A stretch of 64,000 nt of DNA from Halobacillus yeomjeoni (GTDB lineage Bacteria; Bacillota; Bacilli; Bacillales; Halobacillaceae), in contig NZ_JAIVAI010000001.1 in NCBI RefSeq assembly GCF_020171525.1, positions 1,426,001 through 1,490,000 of the forward strand. Direction: 5' to 3'. The notes under the pieces are model-generated. The model did no database searches, was not told the origin of the DNA, and worked only from the letters and a program-made list of their open reading frames with translations. Positions within the stretch are counted from its first letter, which is position 1. Every line of letters begins with the position of its first letter. Below, piece by piece: positions 34,202 to 42,929 of the stretch. A program made the translations under genes and the position numbers.

Positions 34202-34935
34202 GCGTCTTCCCCCTCTTCATTCATAATCCATATCCCGCTCATACCTCCAAGTAAGGTTCCAAGTACGATTGCCCAGCCTTGGCTCATACCTAAGGACTGC
34301 AGGAACGTGTTGATCCCAATAGCAATTAGAGCGATGATGGCAATTTTGTGTTCTTTTTTTATAGAAGGAAGCAATAAACCGATAAACATCGCATAAAGCG
34401 CTATACCCATACTTTCACTAAGACGCTCAGGCATGACATCGCCCAATAAACCTCCGACCAGAGAGCCTCCGACCCATGAAGCATAAGCAGTCAATATTAA
34501 AGAAGCATAAAACCAAGATGCATAGTCTTCCTTTGCTTCTTTACGATAAAGTGCAGACATCGTGAATGTCTCATCCGTCAACCCAAGTGTTAAGGGGATT
34601 TTTGCCCTTAAAGCGATGTTCTTCAATCGGTTAACAAAAGATAGACTCATTACGAAGTGACGAAAGTTCAAAACGAACGTAGCGGTAATGATTTCAATAA
34701 ACCCTGTTCCTGCAGCAACCATACCGACAGCTAAAAATTGAGCAGCCCCTGCAAAAACAAAAACACTCATCATCGTCAATTCCAAAATGGATAACCCTGA
34801 ATTATTGGCCAGGACTCCATAAGTGAGAGCAATTGGTAAATAACCCACCATGATCGGCAACCCTGCAAAAATACCTTTCTTAACCATATGTAGTCGATTT
34901 ATTTCTTCCATTCTTTTATACGCATGAGTTTCCAA
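34198..34935 (-). CDS. azlC: AzlC-type amino acid exporter large subunit
   Basis: This is a 245-aa membrane protein with about seven helices. The family core GLPIMVGYLPIALTYGVLANNSGLS and VFAGAAQFLAVGM are intact, as is FVLNFRHFVMSLS. The start is TTG at 34935 behind a very strong GGAGGGGG; an internal ATG (MEEINRL) is possible. It is cotranscribed with azlD and divergent from the T-box/NhaC unit. Confidence 0.9.
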   Translation of the reverse strand: METHAYKRMEEINRLHMVKKGIFAGLPIMVGYLPIALTYGVLANNSGLSILELTMMSVFVFAGAAQFLAVGMVAAGTGFIEIITATFVLNFRHFVMSLSFVNRLKNIALRAKIPLTLGLTDETFTMSALYRKEAKEDYASWFYASLILTAYASWVGGSLVGGLLGDVMPERLSESMGIALYAMFIGLLLPSIKKEHKIAIIALIAIGINTFLQSLGMSQGWAIVLGTLLGGMSGIWIMNEEGEDA

Positions 34936-35014
34936 ACCGCTCCCCCTCCCATTAAATTTCCACCATTATACTCACATGTAGAAGTTTTTGAAAAGACGTG
35001 GGAACAAAAAATGG

Positions 35015-35043
35015 TTGACAGTATCAAAAAAATCTCATATTAT
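35015..35043 (+). promoter_or_regulatory. Sigma-A promoter of the T-box/NhaC unit
   Basis: TTGACA and TATTAT are separated by 17 bp, about 30 bp before the T-box stem I. Confidence 0.85.
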
Positions 35044-35074
35044 AACGACATACACTTCATTACTTAAAAGCGTT

Positions 35075-35297
35075 TAAGCAAAAAAGAATAAGAGCATCAT
35101 GAATGCCGAAGTAAAAAGCGGGTGCGCAGCCGTAGAGACCGGGTGGATGGTGAAAACCCGGGCAGCCTGCTTTTGAATTACAGCATTCCATAGAACAATG
35201 ATGCAACGGATAAATGAGTGGGTATTTTCAATACCAACCAGGGTGGTACCGCGGAGCAACAGCTTCGTCCCTTTTTCAGGGATGAAGCTGTTTTTAT
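35075..35297 (+). promoter_or_regulatory. T-box riboswitch, tyrosine-type specifier (UAC)
   Basis: The leader contains the diagnostic T-box sequence AGGGTGGTACCGCGG (35240-35254). An intrinsic terminator follows (35258-35296: AACAGCTTCGTCCC / GGGATGAAGCTGTT then T-run). At the base of stem I, GAATGC (35101-35106) pairs with GCATTC (35183-35188). The specifier loop has GAAGTA on the 5' side and GAATTACA on the 3' side. The codon TAC at 35179-35181 followed by A occupies the specifier position. Uncharged tRNA-Tyr is therefore predicted to antiterminate and switch on the transporter gene. Confidence 0.9.
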
Positions 35298-35316
35298 TTA
35301 TTAAGGGGGAATCTTC

Positions 35317-36729
35317 ATGTTACACCTACAACCAAAAAAACTGCCAACGGTCCTGGAAGCGAGTTTAATCCTCCTATTGACCGTCTCACTCATAAGTTTT
35401 TTCATCATTGAAATGCAGAGTGTTCCGCACGTTCCTATTCTGCTTGGGATATTTATCATGCTCAGCTATGGAGCCATTAAAAAAATGTCATTCGAACATT
35501 TACAACGCGGAATGGTCCAGGGGGCTCAAACCGGAATCGGAGCAGTCTTATTGTTTTTCCTGATCGGTATCTTAATCTCAAGCTGGATGGCCAGCGGAAC
35601 GATCCCGGCATTGATGAACGTTGCCTTTTCCTTGGCAGGCGGCCCTTGGTTCTTAGCTATCACCTTCGCAGTCACAGCCTTAGTCGGAATAGCCTTAGGC
35701 AGTTCCTTCACAACAGCTGCCACTGTAGGGGTAGCGCTGATGGGCGTCGGTCAGACGATGGATGTTTCCTTAGCTATGATTGCAGGAGCCGTCGTATCCG
35801 GTGCATTCTTCGGCGATAAAATGTCCCCACTTTCTGATACGACTAACCTTGCTTCAACGGTGGTTGGGGTAGATTTATTCGATCATATTAAAAATATGGC
35901 GTGGACGACGATTCCAGCTTTCGTCATTACGTTCATCCTTTTTGCTTTTTTATCACCGGACCAACAGAGTGGGTCAGAAAAACTGGCTTCCTTCCAGAAT
36001 AATTTGGTTGAAACCGGCTTGATCCACTGGACTTCCTGGCTTCCTATTATTGTTCTTGTTCTTCTTACGATCAATAAACGTCCGGCTTTTCTATCCCTTG
36101 CCATCAGCAGTCTCACTGCAACCTTAATTGCAGGCTTCAGAGGGGTGATGGATTGGTCAGCGCTTTGGGGGACTTGGTTCAATGGCTATACTGCTGAAAC
36201 GAACAGTGAAGCTGTAAATCAGCTTCTTTCCCGCGGAGGAATGAACAGCATGTTGTTCACTGTTTCACTGGTCCTGTTAGCTCTCACACTTGGCGGTTTA
36301 TTTTTCGCAACCGGTGTGATTCCAGCCATATTGAAAAAAGTTCAACAAAGCCTCAATTCCGTACGGTCAGCCACTGTGACGACAGCTCTCACGGCCATAG
36401 GCATCAATATCGCAATAGGCGAGCAGTACCTTTCTATTTTACTAACGGGCGAAGCATACAAAAGCGCTTATCAAAAAGCGAAGCTGGCCCGCAAAAACTT
36501 ATCCCGGACGCTTGAGGACGCTGGCACGGTAATCAACCCGTTGGTTCCGTGGAGTGTGTGTGGAGTGTTCTTGTCAGGTGTACTCGGTGTCCCTGTACTT
36601 GAATATTTACCATTTGCGTTTTTCTGCCTGCTTTCTCCATTGTTGACCATTTTGTTCGGGTGGACTGGAAAAACGATGACACCCAGTACAGAAGATCATG
36701 TCCAGCCACTGAAACAAGCAAACGGATAA
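35317..36729 (+). CDS. NhaC-family transporter, probable tyrosine-responsive permease
   Basis: This is a 470-aa membrane protein with about 11-12 helices, in the NhaC Na+/H+ antiporter family. Hallmarks include GIALGSSFTTAATVGVALMGVG, SGAFFGDKMSPLSDTTNLAS and GEQYLSILLTGEAY. Family annotation says sodium/proton antiport, but the T-box upstream responds to tRNA-Tyr. Control by an amino acid starvation switch argues for amino acid (tyrosine) transport, perhaps sodium-coupled. AAGGGGG precedes the ATG. The gene is monocistronic and terminated at 36730-36760. Confidence 0.9.
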   Translation: MLHLQPKKLPTVLEASLILLLTVSLISFFIIEMQSVPHVPILLGIFIMLSYGAIKKMSFEHLQRGMVQGAQTGIGAVLLFFLIGILISSWMASGTIPALMNVAFSLAGGPWFLAITFAVTALVGIALGSSFTTAATVGVALMGVGQTMDVSLAMIAGAVVSGAFFGDKMSPLSDTTNLASTVVGVDLFDHIKNMAWTTIPAFVITFILFAFLSPDQQSGSEKLASFQNNLVETGLIHWTSWLPIIVLVLLTINKRPAFLSLAISSLTATLIAGFRGVMDWSALWGTWFNGYTAETNSEAVNQLLSRGGMNSMLFTVSLVLLALTLGGLFFATGVIPAILKKVQQSLNSVRSATVTTALTAIGINIAIGEQYLSILLTGEAYKSAYQKAKLARKNLSRTLEDAGTVINPLVPWSVCGVFLSGVLGVPVLEYLPFAFFCLLSPLLTILFGWTGKTMTPSTEDHVQPLKQANG

Positions 36730-36760
36730 AAAAGATGCCCCAAGGAGGGCATCTTTTTTT
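36730..36760 (+). terminator. Terminator of the NhaC-family gene
   Basis: AAAGATGCCC and GGGCATCTTT pair around CAAGGA, followed by a T-run. Confidence 0.88.
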
Positions 36761-36813
36761 GTTTGGCTTTCTTTTATCTCATTCTATTTTTCGATGTCTG
36801 CTTCTCTCATCTA

Positions 36814-37581
36814 TCATGAATGCAGGATGCTCGAAATCTTATCGAGGCCTTCCAGCAGTCTCGGGCTGGGTCTGCAGAACAAAGATTCTTCCAAAACATG
36901 GATGCGGTCAGATTTGACCGCATCTACATCCTCCCAACCAGGACGTTTACGAATCAATTCAGGATTCATTTTCTCTTCTTTTACACCCACCCAGACCATA
37001 CAGATATGGTCTGGGTTCCGTTTTCTCACTTCTTCCCAGTCCGTTTGCACACTAGCTTCTTCACGATCACGAAAAATGTTCCATCCCCCTGCCAGCTCAC
37101 TGATTTCAGTCAACCAATTCGTACCTCCAGGCGTGAAGATCGGCTTTGGCCACCACTCCCAATACAATGAAGGTTTATGAGAAGTGGATTGTACTCTATT
37201 ATGGTAATCTTCAATCTGCTTCAAGAACCCTTCCGCCTTTTCCACCCCTAGTGCTCCTTCACCAATCGCTTCACCCACTCTCTTAATATCCTCAGATATT
37301 TCATAGAGACTGTTCGGGTTTAATATAATATAGGGCAAGCCTTTCTTCTTCAGTCCATCAATGTTCTTATCCATACCCGGAACCGATAAAGAAGCCAGCA
37401 CCAAATCGGGGTTCAGACTAGCAACATGATCGATATCTATCGATAAGTCAGGGCCTACTTTAGGCAGCTGTTTCACTTCCTCCGGGAAGTCAGAATAGTT
37501 GTCGACACCAACCAACAAGTGGGTTTTACCCAGATAAGCGACAACTTCAGTATTACTTGGACAAATCGACACGATTCTCAT
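36814..37581 (-). CDS. BtuF-like substrate-binding-domain protein without signal peptide
   Basis: This is a 255-aa protein with the class III solute-binding fold used for vitamin B12, heme and siderophore receptors: RIVSICPSNTEVVAYLG, then VGPDLSIDIDHVASLNPDLVLAS and ELAGGWNIF. The ATG at 37581 sits behind a perfect AAAGGAGG, and the protein begins directly with the domain. There is no signal peptide or lipobox. It is therefore probably cytoplasmic and not a classical ABC receptor. No permease or ATPase gene is adjacent. Ligand unknown. Confidence 0.82.
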   Translation of the reverse strand: MRIVSICPSNTEVVAYLGKTHLLVGVDNYSDFPEEVKQLPKVGPDLSIDIDHVASLNPDLVLASLSVPGMDKNIDGLKKKGLPYIILNPNSLYEISEDIKRVGEAIGEGALGVEKAEGFLKQIEDYHNRVQSTSHKPSLYWEWWPKPIFTPGGTNWLTEISELAGGWNIFRDREEASVQTDWEEVRKRNPDHICMVWVGVKEEKMNPELIRKRPGWEDVDAVKSDRIHVLEESLFCRPSPRLLEGLDKISSILHS

Positions 37582-37667
37582 ATCCCCACCTCCTTTTTCT
37601 GAATTGTCTGATGTTTCATTTTCTTTCATTATAGCTTATATTTAAAGTAGGTAAAACGGAGAAAGGG

Positions 37668-38495
37668 ATGAGCTTAGTGACGACCACATTACTAGATACT
37701 TCTAAAGGGATCGTGGAATTTTCTTATAGAGGTGTTGGACCGGCAGTCCTTTTGATCAAGGGAGGGCATTCAACTCGCGAGACTGAGTTTTCTCACAGCA
37801 GTCTGATTTATGAAGGCTTCTCTCTCCTTACGGTTTCAAGACCAGGATATGATTATACAGAACGATCCACTGGAAAGACTCCTGTAGAGTTTGCAGATAC
37901 GATTATTGAAGTGTTGGATCATTTGAATATTGAAAGAGTGAACGTGATCGCTATCTCTACCGCCGGCCCCACGGGGCTTGCCTTAGCTGCATTTTATCCA
38001 GAACGTGTATCGAAACTGATCATGGAAGCTGCAGAGACAACAAGCAGGATGGATGAAGAAGGCAATAAATTGTTATCCACTCCCACTGAGCGGATACTCT
38101 TGAGCAGTTTAAGGCAGCTGCTCAAACTGTTCCCTGACGTCGCCATGAAGCATTTGTTGAATAAGTGGACAACTGAGGATGCCGAAGATTACCTTGAAAA
38201 GTTATCACCGAATGACCGACGTTTCATATATGACTTACTTGATACCTCCCGCAGCGGAAAGGGAATTCTCCCAAAAGGGGAACAAACGGATTTTGATATT
38301 GGTCATCTTGAAACGCCTGTCCTGGGTATGTACTCGCAAAAAGATAAAAAAGTGCAATACACCCATGCATTGCTGTTGAAGTCTTTGGTTCCGGACTGCG
38401 AAATTTTCGAAGTCGATGCTGACAGTCACTTGATTTGGATCGGTAAAGATGCTCGTCAAGTTTGGGATAAGCGATTGGAATTTTTGACTCAATAA
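37668..38495 (+). CDS. Alpha/beta hydrolase
   Basis: This is a 275-aa alpha/beta hydrolase-fold protein. The nucleophile elbow is AISTAGPTG (Ser in an AxSxxG variant of GxSxG). The oxyanion region is LLIKGGHSTRETEF, an acidic residue is likely in GMYSQKDKKV, and the catalytic His is in DADSHLIWIG. The start follows AAAGGG. The next gene begins 21 bp downstream on the same strand, so they may be cotranscribed. Substrate unknown. Confidence 0.82.
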   Translation: MSLVTTTLLDTSKGIVEFSYRGVGPAVLLIKGGHSTRETEFSHSSLIYEGFSLLTVSRPGYDYTERSTGKTPVEFADTIIEVLDHLNIERVNVIAISTAGPTGLALAAFYPERVSKLIMEAAETTSRMDEEGNKLLSTPTERILLSSLRQLLKLFPDVAMKHLLNKWTTEDAEDYLEKLSPNDRRFIYDLLDTSRSGKGILPKGEQTDFDIGHLETPVLGMYSQKDKKVQYTHALLLKSLVPDCEIFEVDADSHLIWIGKDARQVWDKRLEFLTQ

Positions 38496-38516
38496 CTCTA
38501 TGCGAGGAGAATCATC

Positions 38517-39374
38517 ATGGATAATTTAAGATGCAGACAGATGCTGGATAGGTTCCTGACTTTTTATGATAAAGCTTCCCGGGAAAATGCCGGTTCGGAG
38601 CGCCGATTTGAGCTTTGGAAGCAGCATTACGGGTTTACGTATGTTCCCCCGGGTTATGAACGTGATCAATTAGCCAAGGAAATGCTGGACTACGCTTGGG
38701 ATAAATATTCTCTTGTATATGAAAAGATCAAATACTTTGAATCCGAGCCAATCAAACTCTACGAATTGTTAACGTCCATCAAAGAGACACTGAATTATCA
38801 TGAGCCCATTGATTTAACAGTTTTATATTTTGTAGGGACGTTCGAGACGGATCCCTTCATAATGAAAGAAAATGAACAGTATACACTTTGTTTCCCTGTG
38901 GAAGTAGAGTGGAGCGACTATAAGTTGATCCAAGAACTTACGAGGGTCGTCCATTGTTGCAAATCCGGACTGGCACCCAGTCAAACCCGTACTCTAGGTC
39001 AATTGATTTTCCAGGAAGGAATAGGTTTGCACACTGCAAGAGCCATTATGGAGGATAAAAAAGGATCCGGCATAGAACTTTTTTGGAACCATGAAAAATG
39101 TACCAAAGAGCCGAACCGGATCATGATGAATATCATCCCTCACCTGAATCGGACAGATTACCAAGCCTTGTACTCTTTTACAAAAGGCACTGGTGCTTCT
39201 GGTTACGAAAAAGAAGCGAATTATACCGGCTGGATTTTGATCAAATATTTACTAACCCAAGGAAAGAACCTCAGTGAACTAGCAGCTATACCGAATACAG
39301 AAGTGGACCGATATATTGAAAACTCTTTATACTCGCTGTTGAACCATGCCTACCTGACTCAACCTCAAGAGTAA
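38517..39374 (+). CDS. Degenerate gluzincin-like protein of unknown function
   Basis: This is a 285-aa soluble protein I cannot assign to a named family. Around residues 140-190 it reads LIQELTRVVHCC and, 20 residues later, LIFQEGIGLHTAR. This spacing resembles zinc peptidases with HExxH followed by a downstream Glu (as in YjaZ/DUF2268-type proteins). Both His of HExxH are replaced (QELTR), so a catalytic zinc site is unlikely. GAGGAGAA precedes the ATG. It probably forms an operon with the hydrolase upstream. Confidence 0.6.
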   Translation: MDNLRCRQMLDRFLTFYDKASRENAGSERRFELWKQHYGFTYVPPGYERDQLAKEMLDYAWDKYSLVYEKIKYFESEPIKLYELLTSIKETLNYHEPIDLTVLYFVGTFETDPFIMKENEQYTLCFPVEVEWSDYKLIQELTRVVHCCKSGLAPSQTRTLGQLIFQEGIGLHTARAIMEDKKGSGIELFWNHEKCTKEPNRIMMNIIPHLNRTDYQALYSFTKGTGASGYEKEANYTGWILIKYLLTQGKNLSELAAIPNTEVDRYIENSLYSLLNHAYLTQPQE

Positions 39375-39556
39375 GTAAAACTTTTTTGGTACGGGGCTTT
39401 CATTTGTTTTATCCATCTGTTATACTTTAGTTAATTATTGTTGTTCGAAGCAATTCAGATAAGATTAAGTGTTTGAAAGCATGTCGTCTTGATTGAATTA
39501 AAGAGCAAGAATAGTAATACAATGTGGATTACGATCCACGCAGGAGGTTTTTGTAC

Positions 39557-39754
39557 ATGGTTGAAGGTACAGTAAAATGGTTTAACGCAGAAAAAGGATT
39601 CGGATTTATCGAGGTAGAAGGTCAAGACGACGTATTCGTACACTTCTCTGCTATCCAAGAAGAAGGATTCAAATCCCTAGAAGAAGGTCAAGTTGTAACT
39701 TTCGAAATCGAAGAAGGACAACGCGGACCACAAGCTGCTAACGTTCAAAAGTAA
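39557..39754 (+). CDS. Cold shock protein (CspA/CspB family)
   Basis: This is a 65-aa single OB-fold RNA chaperone. The RNP1 (KGFGFI) and RNP2 (VFVHF) motifs are intact. The ATG at 39557 follows AGGAGG; the frame is open further upstream to 39524 but without support. The gap of about 180 bp after the previous gene presumably holds a long 5' leader, as in other csp genes, where structure controls cold induction. Several csp paralogues are usual in Bacillaceae, so no letter is assigned. Confidence 0.95.
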   Translation: MVEGTVKWFNAEKGFGFIEVEGQDDVFVHFSAIQEEGFKSLEEGQVVTFEIEEGQRGPQAANVQK

Positions 39755-39776
39755 GAACAATAGATCAGCTATAAAG

Positions 39777-39814
39777 AAAACGCCGGTTTCATTTTATGAA
39801 ACCGGCGTTTTTTG
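39777..39814 (+). terminator. Terminator of the cold shock gene
   Basis: AAAACGCCGGTTTCA and TGAAACCGGCGTTTTTT form a strong stem. Confidence 0.92.
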
Positions 39815-39852
39815 TATATTCATCTCTACTTTCCATCACTTAAAGCCAACCA

Positions 39853-39880
39853 AAAAAAAGCCAGGGGTGAAACCCTGGCT
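39853..39880 (-). terminator. Terminator of the methionine aminopeptidase gene
   Basis: AGCCAGGG and CCCTGGCT pair, with T8 on the minus strand. Confidence 0.85.
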
Positions 39881-39886
39881 TCCCTT

Positions 39887-40639
39887 CTATTCTTCCTGCT
39901 CAGTCAAAATGACCGGACCGTCTTTTGTAATCGCAACGGTGTGCTCGTATTGAGCCGATAGTGTTCCATCAACTGTTCGTGCAGTCCAGTTGTTTTCATC
40001 CATCCGGCTTTCCCAAGAACCGATGTTAAGCATTGGCTCAATGGTAATGACCATACCTTCCTTCAGACGTGCACCTTTGCCGGCTTCACCGAAATGTGGG
40101 ATATATGGATCCTCGTGAATCGACTCTCCAATGCCATGACCAGTGAAGTCTTTGACGACTGAATACCCTTCTGCTTCGGCATAAGACTGGATGGCATGAC
40201 CGATGTCTCCGATACGATTCCCTACTTTAGCCTGCTCGATACCCTTATATAAGGAAGTCTTGGTTACATCCATCAGCTTTTGAGCTTCTTCGCTGATTTC
40301 TCCCACAGCATGTGTCCAGGCAGAATCTGCTAATGCGCCATTCAAGTTGACTACCATATCAATCGTTACGATATCCCCTTGTTCCAGCTTTTCTTTACGA
40401 GGGAATCCGTGGCAGATTTCATCATTAATAGAGGCGCAGGTAGTAAATTCATATCCCTGGTAGCCTTTCTGCTCCCCTGTCGCGCCGCGTTCAGCCAAAT
40501 ATTTCTCCACGAAATTTTCAATTTCCATAGTGGTCACACCTGGTTTAATGAATGAGCGGAGCTCTTTATGAACACCAGCCAACAGCTTACCGGCTTCATG
40601 CATTAACTCTATTTCACGCTTACTTTTACGTTTGATCAT
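39887..40639 (-). CDS. map: Type I methionine aminopeptidase, second copy (YflG/MapB-like)
   Basis: This enzyme removes N-terminal Met from nascent proteins (250 aa). The five metal ligands of the pita-bread fold are present: Asp in VTIDMVV, Asp in LADSAWT, His in FTGHGIGES, Glu in ITIEPML and Glu in QYEHTVA. It is a stand-alone gene, not in the ribosomal protein cluster where the main map gene of Bacillaceae lies, so it is likely the auxiliary copy (YflG/MapB type). The ATG at 40639 is preferred; an ATG at 40648 is very close to its ribosome site. Confidence 0.92.
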   Translation of the reverse strand: MIKRKSKREIELMHEAGKLLAGVHKELRSFIKPGVTTMEIENFVEKYLAERGATGEQKGYQGYEFTTCASINDEICHGFPRKEKLEQGDIVTIDMVVNLNGALADSAWTHAVGEISEEAQKLMDVTKTSLYKGIEQAKVGNRIGDIGHAIQSYAEAEGYSVVKDFTGHGIGESIHEDPYIPHFGEAGKGARLKEGMVITIEPMLNIGSWESRMDENNWTARTVDGTLSAQYEHTVAITKDGPVILTEQEE

Positions 40640-40730
40640 ATTGTTCATTCCTTTCCTACTATCTATGTTCTCCTATATATCGTCCCTTTGTATGATATCG
40701 AAAAAACAGCCGAACGACTACCCTGTATCT

Positions 40731-41285
40731 TTAATCAAGCTCTCTGATGACCCGCGCAGGGTTACCTGCTACAACCACTTTGGGTGGAACATCCTTTGTT
40801 ACCACAGCACCTGCACCAATGATTGCCTGATCTCCGATTGTAACCCCTGGATTGATGACTGCACTTCCTCCAATCCAGACATCATCACCAATCTTAACGG
40901 GTTTGCCGTATTCAAGTCCATTGTTTCTGATTTCACGTTCAACAGGATGAGTAGCGGTATAAATCTGAACACTCGGTCCTATGAGCACCCTTTTCCCAAA
41001 GTGTATGGGACATACATCTAAAAATACACAGTTGAAATTCGCATAGAACTCTTCTCCTAAATGTATATTCGTGCCGTAATCACAATAAAAAGGCGGCTCA
41101 ATTTTACAATCGCCCTCGATTGTACCGAGCAGATCTCCCAAAAGTTGATTTCTATAGTGTTCTTCAGCGTCCTTGGTTTGATTAAGGGAAAACATGATCT
41201 GTCTTGCTCGGGAGCGCTCATGAACCAATTCTTCATCGGTTGGATTATAAAGCTCTCCAGATAACATTTTCTCTTTTTCAGTCAT
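40731..41285 (-). CDS. maa: Maltose O-acetyltransferase family protein
   Basis: This is a 184-aa left-handed beta-helix acetyltransferase. The N-terminal Mac domain ([29 protein letters not shown] region) is followed by hexapeptide repeats ([33 protein letters not shown]). The catalytic His is in TATHPVE. Such enzymes acetylate maltose, glucose or other sugars with acetyl-CoA. AAGGTG precedes the ATG. The gene is monocistronic. Confidence 0.9.
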   Translation of the reverse strand: MTEKEKMLSGELYNPTDEELVHERSRARQIMFSLNQTKDAEEHYRNQLLGDLLGTIEGDCKIEPPFYCDYGTNIHLGEEFYANFNCVFLDVCPIHFGKRVLIGPSVQIYTATHPVEREIRNNGLEYGKPVKIGDDVWIGGSAVINPGVTIGDQAIIGAGAVVTKDVPPKVVVAGNPARVIRELD

Positions 41286-41373
41286 ACTTACACCTTCTTT
41301 ATTCTTATTTCTTCTTTCTTTACTTTACCATAGTTTTTCGCTAGTCTTAGAACAACGTAAAGGAGAGATGGAG

Positions 41374-41874
41374 ATGCAGACGAGAGAACTGACAGGTAAA
41401 GATGCTGAAAGCTACTATGAATTGCGGTTGGAAGCCTTATTGAACAATCCGGACAGTTTTATCACTACATACGAACAGGAAAAACAAAAACCCGATCCTA
41501 TCAAGACCACTGCGGAGCGTTTAGACTCACACACTTCCCGCACATTCGGTTTGTTTGAAGATGAAAAATTATGCGGCGTGGTCACGTTAGTAAAAGAAAC
41601 TCACCCAAAGTTTGCCCACAAAGCCACCATCGTAGCCATGTATGTGACCCCGGAATGCAGAAGAAAAAGTGGAGCTGCAACGCTTCTGCAGTCATTGATC
41701 AACTTTGCCAGAGGGATCAACTTAGAAGTGCTCCACCTCAGTGTTGTTACAGAAAACCAACCGGCTAGAGCCTTATACGAGCAAGCAGGTTTCCGACCGT
41801 ACGGTTTAGAAAGAAAAGCCATCAAGCTTCCTGGACGATATTTAGATGAAGAGCATATGGAACTCTTTCTATGA
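41374..41874 (+). CDS. GNAT-family N-acetyltransferase
   Basis: This is a 166-aa acetyltransferase. Motif A is AMYVTPECRRKSGAATLLQSLI; the pyrophosphate loop is CRRKSGA rather than the usual Q/RxxGxG/A. Motif B is LSVVTENQPARALYEQAGFRPYG. The second ATG (41374) lies at a good distance from AAAGGAG; the first, at 41368, is too near. The gene is monocistronic. Substrate unknown. Confidence 0.85.
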   Translation: MQTRELTGKDAESYYELRLEALLNNPDSFITTYEQEKQKPDPIKTTAERLDSHTSRTFGLFEDEKLCGVVTLVKETHPKFAHKATIVAMYVTPECRRKSGAATLLQSLINFARGINLEVLHLSVVTENQPARALYEQAGFRPYGLERKAIKLPGRYLDEEHMELFL

Positions 41875-41935
41875 GAACCTTTCTAACAGGCCCTGTTAAA
41901 AAGAGGATTTGATCTATTATTTTATGCAGTAAAAA

Positions 41936-41971
41936 AAGGATCGTTGGGGCGTAATCCCCTAACGATCCTTT
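41936..41971. terminator. Bidirectional terminator
   Basis: AAAGGATCGTTGGGG and CCCCTAACGATCCTTT pair around CGTAAT between convergent genes. Confidence 0.9.
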
Positions 41972-41982
41972 ATGTAAAGAAG

Positions 41983-42192
41983 TTATCCTCCGAAGAAGAG
42001 ATCGAGAATGTCTCCTGACCTGGAGACATCCTGCCGGTAAAACTCGGAGTAACCGCAATTACCACAAGAGACAACAGTAAAATTGTTATTCTGTACATCA
42101 AACATCTTCGAAAGTCCAGAGCCAGTCATTGAGACATCCTTTTGTTCGGCATCCGTACTTCCACACTTGATACATCCCTCTCCGTTCACCAA
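41983..42192 (-). CDS. Zinc-ribbon protein (DUF2082-like)
   Basis: This is a 69-aa protein with two CxxC knuckles (CIKC at residues 7-10, CGNC at 43-46) separated by a beta-rich segment, KMFDVQNNNFTVVSCGNCGYSEFY. This is a rubredoxin-like zinc ribbon of the DUF2082 type, thought to bind nucleic acid. AAGGAGGGG precedes the start. It ends in LDLFFGG. No partner gene is evident. Confidence 0.8.
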   Translation of the reverse strand: MVNGEGCIKCGSTDAEQKDVSMTGSGLSKMFDVQNNNFTVVSCGNCGYSEFYRQDVSRSGDILDLFFGG

Positions 42193-42227
42193 ACCCCTCC
42201 TTATAAAACTTCTGTTTCTATCCGATT

Positions 42228-42647
42228 TTATTTAACAATCATGACAGGACAATTTGCTCGTTTGGCCACTTTATGACTGACACTTCCAAGGACCATCTCT
42301 TGTAAAGTATTCAACCCACGACTTCCGATGATGACAATGTCGAATTCATTTTCATTAGCATGTTGGACGATGGAAGGTCCCGGCTCTCCATGTTGAATCT
42401 CCACATGATAAGGTACATTTCTTTCCTCGAGTAATTCCTCTATGGGTGAAAGGCGCTTATGACGAAGCTGATCGACCATTCCTTGATCTCCCTCTGATAA
42501 GACATCGGACTTCGCTTGTTCCCGGTCGATTACATAAATGATCGTCACTTCACCATCGCCTTGAAGCAAAGCGAGCTCCGCAGCCCGTTCTGCTGTGCGA
42601 ACCGAATGTTCAGAGCCATCTGCAGCTAACAAAATGTTTTTATACAT
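42228..42647 (-). CDS. Universal stress protein (UspA family)
   Basis: This is a 139-aa ATP-binding-type USP. The nucleotide motif is intact as GSRGLNTLQEMVLGSVSHKV (G-2x-G-9x-G-S), along with N-terminal ILLAADGSEHS. It may respond to stress or starvation. AGGGGGATC precedes the ATG. It is next to but divergent from a SulP transporter, a combination often seen with USPs. Confidence 0.92.
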   Translation of the reverse strand: MYKNILLAADGSEHSVRTAERAAELALLQGDGEVTIIYVIDREQAKSDVLSEGDQGMVDQLRHKRLSPIEELLEERNVPYHVEIQHGEPGPSIVQHANENEFDIVIIGSRGLNTLQEMVLGSVSHKVAKRANCPVMIVK

Positions 42648-42846
42648 AAGATCCCCCTGTCTTTCTTATCTCTGACCATTTTACCATGTTCCACGTTTCC
42701 TATGTAAACTAAACGTAAAAATTACCATTCGTCTGTATTTTTGACGAATTTGTGATTTTGATGTCTACAAAGAAGATAAAACAAGCATATCGAAGTATAT
42801 AGATAATTTATCCGCTTACATGACGTTATGCCTAATTCGAATTGAG

Positions 42847-42855
42847 TGATATAAT
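42847..42855 (+). promoter_or_regulatory. Extended -10 promoter of the SulP gene
   Basis: TGATATAAT is an extended -10 box. No good -35 hexamer lies 17 bp upstream, as is usual for extended -10 promoters. Confidence 0.55.
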
Positions 42856-42880
42856 TTGCTTCGTTCTTGCCGGATTTTAG

Positions 42881-42899
42881 CGCTGTTTTGGACAGCGCA
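42881..42899 (+). promoter_or_regulatory. Hairpin in the SulP leader
   Basis: GCGCTGT and ACAGCGC pair around TTTGG, about 20 bp before the ribosome site. It has no T-run and may affect translation or mRNA stability. Confidence 0.4.
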
Positions 42900-42929
42900 G
42901 TTTCAAAAAGTAAAGAAAGAGGTGCGCAA

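Noticed and set aside
35074-35259. 61-codon minus-strand ORF antisense to the T-box
   Set aside because: The region is explained by the structured T-box leader.
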